A stretch of 64,000 nt of DNA from Pirellulales bacterium (GTDB taxonomy: Bacteria; Planctomycetota; Planctomycetia; Pirellulales; Lacipirellulaceae). Positions within the stretch are counted from its first letter, which is position 1. The number at the start of each line of letters is the position of its first letter. Below, in pieces: positions 56,858 through 64,000 of the stretch. Position numbers and translations under genes: made by a program. The DNA is taken from NCBI GenBank assembly GCA_022448265.1, contig JAKVCC010000015.1:1-64000 (forward strand), read 5' to 3'. The notes beneath the pieces are model-generated. The model saw only the letters and a list, made by a program, of their open reading frames with translations, did not search any database and had not been told where the DNA came from.

Positions 56858-58522
56858 GTGTGTTCTGAGAGTACAGGCTTGTTGATGCAAAAATTGAAGC
56901 GAAACAAAGATGCTGCTGGTGCAGGGGGGCGTGTTGAGTTGCCCAACCTGAAAAGTCGCGCAAAGACCAAGATGCGCTGGCTCGGTGATGAGCGCGCCGA
57001 GACCGAAGCCGGGCCGATGACGTGTGTGGGGATAGAGGGATTGAAGCAGAAGCTTTCCGGTTGGGTGACCAGTTTGATTCTTCATGTCGCGCTGCTGTTG
57101 CTGTTAGCGCTAGCCACGTTTTCATTGCCTGTTCTTCCCGATCTCACGCTGCTAGCCGCGCGCGTGGAGGAACAAAATTTTGCAATCAGTGAAGAGCTAC
57201 TCGACTTGGACTCGAAGCTGAAGCCAGAATCTCTGGAAGAGACTATCGATTTAGATGTAGAGATAGAGCCGCTGGCAGAGGTGCTGGTGGTTTCGTTGGA
57301 AGCGGAGAGCGCCCCGGTCCTGCCGCTGGAAGCGGAGAATATCGATTTCGGCGCAGCGCGGCGCGATTTGGGAGTCCTCTCGGCGAACGAAAGCGCGGCT
57401 GGGTCTGGCCTGGCTGGGTCTGGCCTGGCGGGGCGCGGAGCCGGTAGAAAAAAAAGGCGATTGCTTGTGCGCGGTGGCGGTAGCAAAGGGAGTGAAGAGG
57501 CGGTCGGTGCAGGGCTTGCGTGGTTGGCACGACACCAGCATCCCGATGGCAGTTGGAACTTTGACCATTCCTCTTACCCGTGTGACGGCCGTTGCGCCAA
57601 TCCTGGCAGCATGCGCAAAGCGCGCGCCGGTGCGACGGGCCTGGCTTTGCTGGCATTTCTGGGGGCGGGTCATACACCCGAAGACGGTCGCCATCAACAG
57701 GCCGTTTTCAACGGTATCGACGCCCTGAGGAAGCTGATGAAGTTGGACAAAAATGGAGGTTCCTTTTGGGAACCTGAGGGCACAATGTATTCGCACGGCA
57801 TCGCCGCGATGGCCATTTGTGAGGCGTATGCCATGACCGCCGACCCGGCGCTCCGCGCACCGGCGCAGGCGGCGATCAATTTCATCTGCTATGCCCAGGA
57901 TCCGCAGGGGGGTGGTTGGCGATATGGGCCCCGGGAGCGGGGCGACACGTCGGTGATGGGCTGGCAAATTGGAGCTCTCAAGAGTGGCTATTTTTCGAAA
58001 TTGACGATTCCCTCCCTGGTTTTGCATAGGGCGGGGGAGTTTCTCGACACCGTCATGGTCGATCAGGGAGCTAAATACGGTTACCACATCTTGAATGAGG
58101 GCGATCTTCATACAGGCGGCGTGGCGGTTACCCCCATCGGGCTGCTCTGCAGGATGTACCTGGGCGCCAGCCGCGACGATGCTGGGATCAAGGCAGGTGT
58201 CGAAGCCGTATCCCAGCGAGGCCCTTCGCAGGAGGAGGTTTACTTCAATTTTTACGCCGCGCAAGTCCTGTACCATTACACGGACGGCAGGGGACCTCTC
58301 TGGCATAAATGGAACGAGACCATGCGCAATACGCTCGTCGACACGCAGCTAAAAGAAGGCCATGCGATGGGCAGTTGGACACCTGCCGAAAACGGGAGGG
58401 GAGCGAAAGAGGGTGGACGACTCTACACCACGGCGATGTGTACGCTGACGTTGGAAGTTTATTATCGGATGCTACCCATTTATCGTACCGAAGTGGTCGC
58501 AGAGGGATTTGAGTTTGACTAG
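56858..58522 (+). CDS. Prenyltransferase/squalene-oxidase-repeat protein with TonB-like anchor
   Basis: A 554-residue protein. Residues 1-66 are basic and cytoplasmic. One membrane helix (about 68-90, GWVTSLILHVALLLLLALAT) contains S72, H76, L83 and T87 at the spacing of the TonB S16-H20-L27-S31 motif. Residues 100-200 are acidic then Gly/Ala-rich (GSGLAGSGLAGRGAG). From about 215 to 545 there is an alpha/alpha-toroid: GAGLAWLARHQHPDGSWNFD, GATGLALLAFLGAGH, YSHGIAAMAICEAYAMTADP and PQGGGWRYGPRERGDTSVMG are QW-type repeats of terpenoid-cyclase-like proteins. The catalytic DxDD of squalene-hopene cyclases is not seen. Start GTG 56858 (AAGGA 13 bp upstream) or ATG 56885. A binding rather than cyclase role is inferred. 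Confidence 0.78.
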   Translation: MCSESTGLLMQKLKRNKDAAGAGGRVELPNLKSRAKTKMRWLGDERAETEAGPMTCVGIEGLKQKLSGWVTSLILHVALLLLLALATFSLPVLPDLTLLAARVEEQNFAISEELLDLDSKLKPESLEETIDLDVEIEPLAEVLVVSLEAESAPVLPLEAENIDFGAARRDLGVLSANESAAGSGLAGSGLAGRGAGRKKRRLLVRGGGSKGSEEAVGAGLAWLARHQHPDGSWNFDHSSYPCDGRCANPGSMRKARAGATGLALLAFLGAGHTPEDGRHQQAVFNGIDALRKLMKLDKNGGSFWEPEGTMYSHGIAAMAICEAYAMTADPALRAPAQAAINFICYAQDPQGGGWRYGPRERGDTSVMGWQIGALKSGYFSKLTIPSLVLHRAGEFLDTVMVDQGAKYGYHILNEGDLHTGGVAVTPIGLLCRMYLGASRDDAGIKAGVEAVSQRGPSQEEVYFNFYAAQVLYHYTDGRGPLWHKWNETMRNTLVDTQLKEGHAMGSWTPAENGRGAKEGGRLYTTAMCTLTLEVYYRMLPIYRTEVVAEGFEFD

Positions 58523-58846
58523 AAACCGCAATGGACGAGAAGTCTGCAGCGGCGGCTCCAGGGAGGATCCGTGGCGAATTGGTCTTGTGCCGGGGCCCTC
58601 GTGATCTGCCGCCCAAAAGCTATTGGTACGGGGGCCAGTTGATCGCATGGCGGACAATTTTAGGCGGAGAAAAAGGTTGAGACAGTGACAAACGCACGCC
58701 CGAAAATAGAGAACTCTCCAGTTCCTGCCCCATTTTGTTGGGTGTCCTATTCCGGATTCGGCGACTAAAATTGAGCCCTATGCCGTGCCTGACGTATAGG
58801 TTTTTTCAGGACAACACGGGCTTGGCGCTCGATTTGGAAAAATATC
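58523..58846. other. Intergenic region upstream of the paired membrane-protein genes
   Basis: About 320 bp without a recognised gene or structure; it presumably holds the promoter of the three-gene unit 58847-62645. Confidence 0.35.
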
Positions 58847-59935
58847 GTGTTCCGATTTCGATCTCATTGTACTTCGCGAACAAGCGGATTTCCTGTCCTG
58901 GTCGCTTCTACACGGGGCCAGCGCTGGCGGATTTGGATGTTGTTGATGGCGCTGGGCCTAGTCGTCGTCGCGATGCGGCAGTTGGGGAAAACCGATTCTG
59001 CGGTCCAGCTGGGAGTACTGTTTTCGAATTCGTCTGTTACCGATGTTCCGGCGGCACAGGCGCCCGTGTCAGGCATAGAGCCGACGGCGCTAGCGACACA
59101 AGAGTTGGGCGTTGGGGAGACGATTCGGCTGGATAGCAATTCGCTGGCCTTGAGCGCCGGTGACTACGAAACTGGCCCAGAACCGTTTCCCCACCCCCAG
59201 TTGCCCGTCGCGGATCGAGTACCCGGTTTGTCGCGGGTCAAAGATAAGACTTACTTCCGGCCGGCGGAGCAGGAGGCGTGGCTGAACCTCTTGGCTCGAC
59301 TTCAAAAGGCGCAAGCGGAAGGGCTAGTGGAGGCGCTGGCCGCTGAGGTGACCTACGCCCAATTGCTCAAGCAGCCGGATGTCTACCGGGGGCATAGAGT
59401 CACGATACGGGGCACCGTATTGCGGGAAGAGATTCAGCGACTTGGTGAGAATTCGCTTGGTATCGAGGTATATCACCGGATTTGGATTCGTCCGCGGGGT
59501 GGAGGAAACTCGCCCTTTGTCGTCTACTGTCTTCGACTACCGCAAGAGTTTCCGCGCGGTGACGGTCTGCGAAGTCCTGTTACGGTGACGGGTTACTTTT
59601 TCAAGAACTGGTCGTTTTCCTGGGAACAGGGGCTTGCGCTGGCACCGACCGTTTTAGCGAGCAGTTTTTCCTGGGCAGGACCCGGTGGGAGCGAGTCGGC
59701 GGCATCGGCTCCTTGGACGAACTCCTGGGAACGTTCTCCTGGCACGGTGGTTTTGGCAGTGGTTGGCGTTTGTGCAGTCGGCCTCGTGTTCGCTTGGGTG
59801 GCGATCAGGTCCACTGCCCGCCGACCTTCTGTGTTTGAGCAGTCCGGTGCAGGCCTGCGTTTGCCTGACGATTGGGCGGTACCCGATTCGGTCCAGCACT
59901 CGTTTGCCCCGTCGGCCAAAGATGAGAGGCGTTGA
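58847..59935 (+). CDS. Membrane protein of unknown function, paralogue 1
   Basis: A 362-residue protein with an N-terminal helix (WRIWMLLMALGLVVVAM), a periplasmic part of about 260 residues and a C-terminal helix (TVVLAVVGVCAVGLVFAWVA). The region 170-260 looks like an OB-type beta barrel: YRGHRVTIRGTVLREEIQ, VVYCLRLPQEFPRGDGL and VTVTGYFFKNWSF. The last two blocks are repeated in the next gene (LPSGFPQGDTL and VSVSGVFFKSWRY). The start is GTG 58847; others are possible. Its TGA overlaps the next ATG (TGATG). No family recognised; periplasmic scaffold is one guess. Confidence 0.65.
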   Translation: MFRFRSHCTSRTSGFPVLVASTRGQRWRIWMLLMALGLVVVAMRQLGKTDSAVQLGVLFSNSSVTDVPAAQAPVSGIEPTALATQELGVGETIRLDSNSLALSAGDYETGPEPFPHPQLPVADRVPGLSRVKDKTYFRPAEQEAWLNLLARLQKAQAEGLVEALAAEVTYAQLLKQPDVYRGHRVTIRGTVLREEIQRLGENSLGIEVYHRIWIRPRGGGNSPFVVYCLRLPQEFPRGDGLRSPVTVTGYFFKNWSFSWEQGLALAPTVLASSFSWAGPGGSESAASAPWTNSWERSPGTVVLAVVGVCAVGLVFAWVAIRSTARRPSVFEQSGAGLRLPDDWAVPDSVQHSFAPSAKDERR

Positions 59936-61494
59936 TGATTTTTGGAGCGACTTTTGGAAAGCCTGGGGTGCATGGCAAACGTGGACTTCAGTACAGGCGG
60001 AGGCGGATTTGGTGGTCGGTCCTGTGCATGTGGCTGATAGCCACCGGGAACCTAGCGGTGCTGGCCGCTGGTAAGTCAGATTTTCGTAGCGTACTGGAAA
60101 CGGACGGTATCGGTGTGATCGAGCTCGCTCAGTTTGCGAAGGGGTCACGAGTACACGGAGTCCATTGGGAGGACGATTGGGATGTGGACGATTGGCGCTT
60201 GGTAACACGCATCCTGCACCGACTACAGCAGTTTCCTGATAATCAGTTGGTTGAGTGGACCCGTCCGGCTGAGCCACAGAAGTGGTGGGCGGCGCCGGCC
60301 GATTATTGCGGTCAGTTATGCAAGATTTCAGCGAGGGTGGAGTCGCTGGAGACTGTGCGAGTGCCGCCGTCACCCGGCGAGCCGGGCGCAATCGGGCAGG
60401 TTTACCGGTGCCGTTTCAGCAGTGGTGCGGTACCGTTTTCTGGCGTGCTTATTACTCGTCAGGTGCCCCGGGCCTGGCATTCCGGTCACTTTGGTAGTGA
60501 GCCGGTGCGCTTGCGCGGGGTGTTGCTCCAGACCGGTGAAGACCAGGGCGAGCCCAGCGCGCTGCTAGTTGCAGATCGCTTGGCCTGGTATCCCGCCGCA
60601 GGGGTCCGCCCCGGCCTGGCGCTGCTCGCCCAGCACGGGATGGATGTGGCACTCTATGATGAGGTCCTCCATGGCCAAACGTTTGTTGGACCCGAAAGGA
60701 GTCGGGAGGGCGAAGCCTTTTATGCATGCCTAGCCGCGCTGGGCCGTGTAAACCGTCAGGATCTGGTGGCGAGTTGTCGGGAGACCATCGCGGCGACAGC
60801 CGAAAAGTGGCGCAGCGGTCAAGATGGATTGCTTGAGCAATTGGAGATGCTGCGTGGTCAAATTGCCGCTGTAGACACGGCCGAGGCGCGGCAAGCACTG
60901 GAGAAAGAGGAGGCCGCTTTGCGCCACCGCCGCACTGTGGGCGCAGCGGTGGTACGCATGAGCAAGCAAGGCCAGTCCTCTCTGGGCCCCATGATTTTGC
61001 AGCCGGAATCCGAGGTAGGAGCTCTGGTGCGGATCGAGGGCGTGGCCCGTCGGGCCGTGCGGATTGCTGTGCCGGAGCACCCGAAAATTGGTGAATACTT
61101 TGAGATCGAAGTCTTTGCTCCCGAATCAAAATTGCTGGAGCATCAACCGGTTGTGTGCTGTGTGAATCGTTTGCCGTCCGGGTTTCCCCAGGGGGATACG
61201 TTGCGTGAGCACGTGAGCGTTTCGGGCGTATTTTTCAAGAGCTGGAGATATCGAACCCGACGCGTCCTGGATGCTCAGGGAACAAAATTGCGGCAGCGCC
61301 AAGTGGTGACTCCGCTTCTCCTGGCCGACATGCCGATTTGGATCCAACCGGGCCCGCCCGCGCGGAGCCAATGGGGCCTGTGGGGCGGCATTGCCTTTTT
61401 GGTTTTCTTATTGGCCCTATGGCTGAATGTCGCCCGCATGGCCGGGCGCGACCGCCGTGCGAGGCGGGCGCTGCGCGGGGCGGACTTGCGATGA
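59935..61494 (+). CDS. Membrane protein of unknown function, paralogue 2
   Basis: A 519-residue protein with an N-terminal signal/anchor (WSVLCMWLIATGNLAVLAA), a long periplasmic part with a helical coiled segment (LLEQLEMLRGQIAAVDTAEA, about 285-330) and a C-terminal helix (WGLWGGIAFLVFLLALWLNV). The FPQGDTLREHVSVSGVFFKS block near 420 is shared with the preceding gene; an additional OB-like copy may lie at about 120-210 (YRCRFSSGAVPFSGVLITRQ). ATG 59935 overlaps the previous stop, and its own stop overlaps the next start (ATGA), so the three genes are translationally coupled. Function unknown. Confidence 0.68.
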   Translation: MIFGATFGKPGVHGKRGLQYRRRRIWWSVLCMWLIATGNLAVLAAGKSDFRSVLETDGIGVIELAQFAKGSRVHGVHWEDDWDVDDWRLVTRILHRLQQFPDNQLVEWTRPAEPQKWWAAPADYCGQLCKISARVESLETVRVPPSPGEPGAIGQVYRCRFSSGAVPFSGVLITRQVPRAWHSGHFGSEPVRLRGVLLQTGEDQGEPSALLVADRLAWYPAAGVRPGLALLAQHGMDVALYDEVLHGQTFVGPERSREGEAFYACLAALGRVNRQDLVASCRETIAATAEKWRSGQDGLLEQLEMLRGQIAAVDTAEARQALEKEEAALRHRRTVGAAVVRMSKQGQSSLGPMILQPESEVGALVRIEGVARRAVRIAVPEHPKIGEYFEIEVFAPESKLLEHQPVVCCVNRLPSGFPQGDTLREHVSVSGVFFKSWRYRTRRVLDAQGTKLRQRQVVTPLLLADMPIWIQPGPPARSQWGLWGGIAFLVFLLALWLNVARMAGRDRRARRALRGADLR

Positions 61495-62645
61495 GTATGC
61501 TTTCCAAACGATTGGCGGCGCCTCGGCGAAAACGGGCGGTGAAAAATCCGATTCCCTGGTACACGCCGCGATTCTGGCATGGCATGAAACTCTCGACATG
61601 GTTGTCGACCGTGGGCAGCCGTGGGTTCCCCATTTCTTTTTCGCGCCTCCATACCGGGGCGAGCATCACTTTTTGCAGTGCTTTGAATAGCGCTGCGGCC
61701 GCTCTCGACAACCTGTGTTATGGTCGTCGCGTGGCTCGGACCAAGTTGACCGCACCGCCAATTTTTATTCTGGGGCATTGGCGTGCCGGCACCACATTTT
61801 TGCATGAACTATTGATTCGCGACGCGGCGCACACGTACGCCACGACGTACCAATGTTTTGTGCCGAACCATTTCGTATTAACAGACAAATGGTTCACGCC
61901 TTGGACAGGCGGGCTGCTGCCCAGACGCCGGCCGATGGATAATATGGCTGCCGGGTGGCAGCGACCCCAGGAAGACGAGTTCGCGCTGGCCATCCTGGGT
62001 GTGCCGTCGCCCTATCTGTCGATGATGTTTCCGGCGCGCGGGGCTGTGCATCCTGAGTATCTGGACCTGCACGGCCTTTCGGCCGCCGAGTTGGAGCTGT
62101 GGAAGAGCCAGGTATTAAAATTCTTTCAGCGAATTACTTTTTGTGACCCCCGCCGAATCGTGGTTAAGTCGCCGCCGCACACCGCCCGGGTACGGACGCT
62201 TCTGGAATTGTTTCCCGAGGCCAAATTTGTTCACCTTGTGCGTAATCCTTACGACCTGTTTGTCTCGACCGTAAACCTTTGGAAGTCGCTTAATGAAGTC
62301 CAACGCATGCAGGGGTTGGGCGATCAGCGCTGGGTGGAGGAGTACGTGCTAAGTACCTTGGATCGTATGTACCAGGCCTTCCGGGCTGATCGCAAATTGA
62401 TGAATAGCCACCAAATTTACGAGCTGCGCTACGAAGACCTAGTGGAGAACCCATCGGAGCGATTGATGGACGTGTATCAGCACCTTGATCTAGGTGATTT
62501 TTCGTCGTCTGGAAATCAAACGCAGAAATATCTGGCCGACGTGAAGAACTATCGTCGGAACCACTACGAGCTGTCTGAAGAAAAGCGAGAAATCGTTCGC
62601 CATCGCTGGAAAAGTTATTTTGACAGTTATGGGTACCAGATCTAG
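61491..62645 (+). CDS. Sulfotransferase family protein
   Basis: A 384-residue PAPS-dependent sulfotransferase-like enzyme. The 5'-phosphosulfate loop is FILGHWRAGTTFLHELLIRD (about residues 92-110) and the 3'-phosphate site is KFVHLVRNPYDLFVSTVNLW (about 247-265); ELRYEDLVENPSERL near 310 is a further family block. ATG 61491 overlaps the preceding stop (ATGA), so translation is coupled to the two membrane proteins. Together with the nearby ExbB/ExbD and toroid genes it suggests sulfation of an envelope or secreted glycan; acceptor unknown. N-terminal residues 1-60 are basic and not obviously exported. Confidence 0.83.
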   Translation: MSMLSKRLAAPRRKRAVKNPIPWYTPRFWHGMKLSTWLSTVGSRGFPISFSRLHTGASITFCSALNSAAAALDNLCYGRRVARTKLTAPPIFILGHWRAGTTFLHELLIRDAAHTYATTYQCFVPNHFVLTDKWFTPWTGGLLPRRRPMDNMAAGWQRPQEDEFALAILGVPSPYLSMMFPARGAVHPEYLDLHGLSAAELELWKSQVLKFFQRITFCDPRRIVVKSPPHTARVRTLLELFPEAKFVHLVRNPYDLFVSTVNLWKSLNEVQRMQGLGDQRWVEEYVLSTLDRMYQAFRADRKLMNSHQIYELRYEDLVENPSERLMDVYQHLDLGDFSSSGNQTQKYLADVKNYRRNHYELSEEKREIVRHRWKSYFDSYGYQI

Positions 62646-62949
62646 CGCCGACCCAAGTAATTGAGTTGAGCGTATTCAGTTGGATTTAGAGTCTGGATCC
62701 GATTGGAGATTTCATGTCCGCCTCACCGACGCGGGCGATCCATGGCCGCTTCCAGCCTGAGCAGAACGGGCCGCTGCTTGAGTGGCACCACGATACCGTG
62801 CCCAGCCATTCTGAGTCCAAGGGCCAGGCCAAAAAACCGGCTTTCTAGGAAGAGTTCCCAATAAATTTGAGAATTCCCGGGGGAGGGGTAAGATCGTTTG
62901 TTGTCGCGGTAGTCCTTGCTAGACTTACGTTTATGCCGTGCGCGCGGAT
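62646..62949. other. Convergent intergenic region
   Basis: About 300 bp between the converging sulfotransferase and flhB genes; no gene or clear terminator recognised. Confidence 0.35.
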
Positions 62950-64000
62950 TCACCCGGCGTTGCCGGCAGTGCGAATGGTTACCTTGAGTTGATGGACATA
63001 CGCCAAGACTTCGGCGACCGCAGTGTAGCTTTGGCCCGGAATGGGATCGCCCGGCTCGATTTCCTTGTAGAGCTGTTGGGCCAGCGGTTTGCGCTCGACC
63101 ACCGTGATGTTGTGTTCCAATCCCAGACGGCGGATGCGTTGGGCCAGTACTCCCGCCCCTTTGGCGATGACGATCGGGGCAATCATTTTGTTGGGATCGT
63201 ACCGGATCGCCACAGCCAACTCAGTGGGGTTGGTGACGATGACATCGGCCTGAGGCACCTTGTCGCTCATTCGATGTAGTGCCATTTGCCGCTGCACCGC
63301 TCGCCGGCGGGCAAGAATCTGGGGATCGCCCTGCATATTTTTCAATTCGTCGCGCACCTCCTGGTTGGTCATCCGCAAGTCTTGTTCGTGCTTCCATTTT
63401 TGGTAGGCAAAGTCGAGCAGTGCCAGCGTGAAGAGCGCGAGGCCTACCCACAGGGCCGTTGAGAGTGCAATGTCAACAAGAAACGGTGCCAGCTCTCGCG
63501 TAGAAATCGTACTTGCCAGGAGTACTTCTTCGCGACGCAAATAGAGTACGGTGGCTGCCACCGCCGCGACAATGCCGACTTTGAATATGCCAAGGCTCAG
63601 TTTTACGGCACCCGTCAAGGAAACGATCCGTTTGAATCCGGCCATTGGGCTCAAGCGTTTGAAATCAGGCTTTAGTTTTTCGGGAACAAACAAGATGCCG
63701 ACCTGGAAAATGCTGCTGGCGATGCCCGCAATCGCCAGTAAGCCGACGATCGGCAACAAGGCGCGCCCCAGCGTTGAGATCAACTGTTGGGACTGCGCGA
63801 CGATGGCCCCATTATCGACTGAGAGAGGCCCTGGGGTGCTGAGCTGGTATCGCATGAAGCTGCCCGAGGCATTGATGATTTTTCCGCCCCAGACTTGCAG
63901 CAAAAGTACGCCCGTCACGAGCAAGGCGGCGGAGCTGAGGTCCTGGCTATAGGCAACCTGCCCTTGTTCGCGCGCCTGCTCGCGCCGATGTTGGGTGGCC
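62950..64000 (-). CDS. flhB: Flagellar biosynthesis protein FlhB, 5' end cut by window edge
   Basis: The frame is open from the window end (reading TQHRREQAREQGQVAYSQDL, a normal FlhB N-terminal segment) to a stop at 62950, at least 349 residues. Four hydrophobic helices follow (ALLPIVGLLAIAGIASSIF, LGIFKVGIVAAVAATVLYL and others), then the cytoplasmic domain (QKWKHEQDLRMTNQEVRDEL). The self-cleavage motif NPTH of most FlhB/YscU proteins is NPTE here (N232-E235 in the visible frame, bases 63220-63231). FlhB sits in the flagellar export gate and switches substrate class after cleavage. Continuation beyond the window presumably holds fliR/fliQ, unseen. Confidence 0.88.
   Translation of the reverse strand, partial: ATQHRREQAREQGQVAYSQDLSSAALLVTGVLLLQVWGGKIINASGSFMRYQLSTPGPLSVDNGAIVAQSQQLISTLGRALLPIVGLLAIAGIASSIFQVGILFVPEKLKPDFKRLSPMAGFKRIVSLTGAVKLSLGIFKVGIVAAVAATVLYLRREEVLLASTISTRELAPFLVDIALSTALWVGLALFTLALLDFAYQKWKHEQDLRMTNQEVRDELKNMQGDPQILARRRAVQRQMALHRMSDKVPQADVIVTNPTELAVAIRYDPNKMIAPIVIAKGAGVLAQRIRRLGLEHNITVVERKPLAQQLYKEIEPGDPIPGQSYTAVAEVLAYVHQLKVTIRTAGNAG

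Noticed and set aside
57251..58306. Minus-strand open frame of about 351 codons
   Set aside because: Antisense to the toroid protein, which carries clear QW-type repeats on the plus strand.
56858..58522. Squalene-hopene cyclase for hopanoid synthesis
   Set aside because: The DxDD acid motif is not seen and the protein has a TonB-like anchor with an extracytoplasmic toroid, unlike hopanoid cyclases.

Overview
The window looks like chromosomal DNA of a planctomycete, most like the Pirellulales. Reasons: two DUF1559 pilin-like proteins, a cysteine-rich Lpg1974/BBP-type outer-membrane protein, several Gfo/Idh/MocA oxidoreductases (one with a Tat signal), a sulfatase, a SyrB2-like PhyH-fold protein, very long TPR and HEAT repeat proteins, and TonB-like N-terminal anchors on non-TonB proteins. 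It has kdsA, an Lpg1974-type porin and ExbB/ExbD genes, so a Gram-negative-type envelope is expected. No rRNA, CRISPR array or intact mobile element was seen. One tRNA (Pro-GGG) is present.

Layout. 1-4.1 kb (minus): the 3'-truncated end of a secreted protein of unknown function, then a transaldolase/keto-acid hydratase pair. 4.1-5.6 kb: tRNA-Pro, its terminator and a decayed IS3-family transposase. 5.6-14.3 kb: a four-CBS protein, an outer-membrane beta-barrel protein, a fatty-acid desaturase, a relic of a CBM9-like gene, a Tat-exported oxidoreductase and a HEAT-repeat protein. 14.3-17.8 kb (minus): a transporter relic, a NagB/PIG-L fusion and an oxidoreductase. 18.3-28.8 kb (plus): a carbohydrate block with cupin isomerase, TIM-barrel isomerase, oxidoreductase, sulfatase, rhamnulokinase, L-rhamnose isomerase, a permease and a small membrane protein; it points to uptake and breakdown of L-rhamnose, possibly from sulfated polysaccharide. 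29-31 kb (minus): a short-chain dehydrogenase and a protein with the HxA signature of non-haem iron halogenases.

31.7-33.2 kb holds a von Willebrand A protein with a TonB-like transmembrane helix. 34.2-38.2 kb: kdsA, a transglutaminase-like/TPR protein and a bile-acid-symporter-type permease. 38-44 kb: intradiol dioxygenase-like protein, acyltransferase, SdpI-like protein, then the translation set rpmE-prfA-prmC and a DUF4261-like gene. 43.9-46.3 kb (minus): a tandemly duplicated DUF1559 gene followed by a lipoprotein gene. 46.4-50 kb: YhaM-like nuclease, acyltransferase and a Xer recombinase.

50.1-62.6 kb is an envelope locus. On the minus strand, two TPR proteins precede ExbB and two ExbD genes. 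Divergently on the plus strand lie an alpha/alpha-toroid protein with a TonB-like anchor, two related membrane proteins with overlapping start/stop codons, and a sulfotransferase. The window ends inside flhB.

The two strongest leads are the SyrB2-like candidate halogenase (29973-31073) and the TonB-type S-H-L-T helix on a VWA protein and a toroid protein, the latter beside ExbB/ExbD. The second suggests proton-motive-force-coupled effectors that are not TonB.
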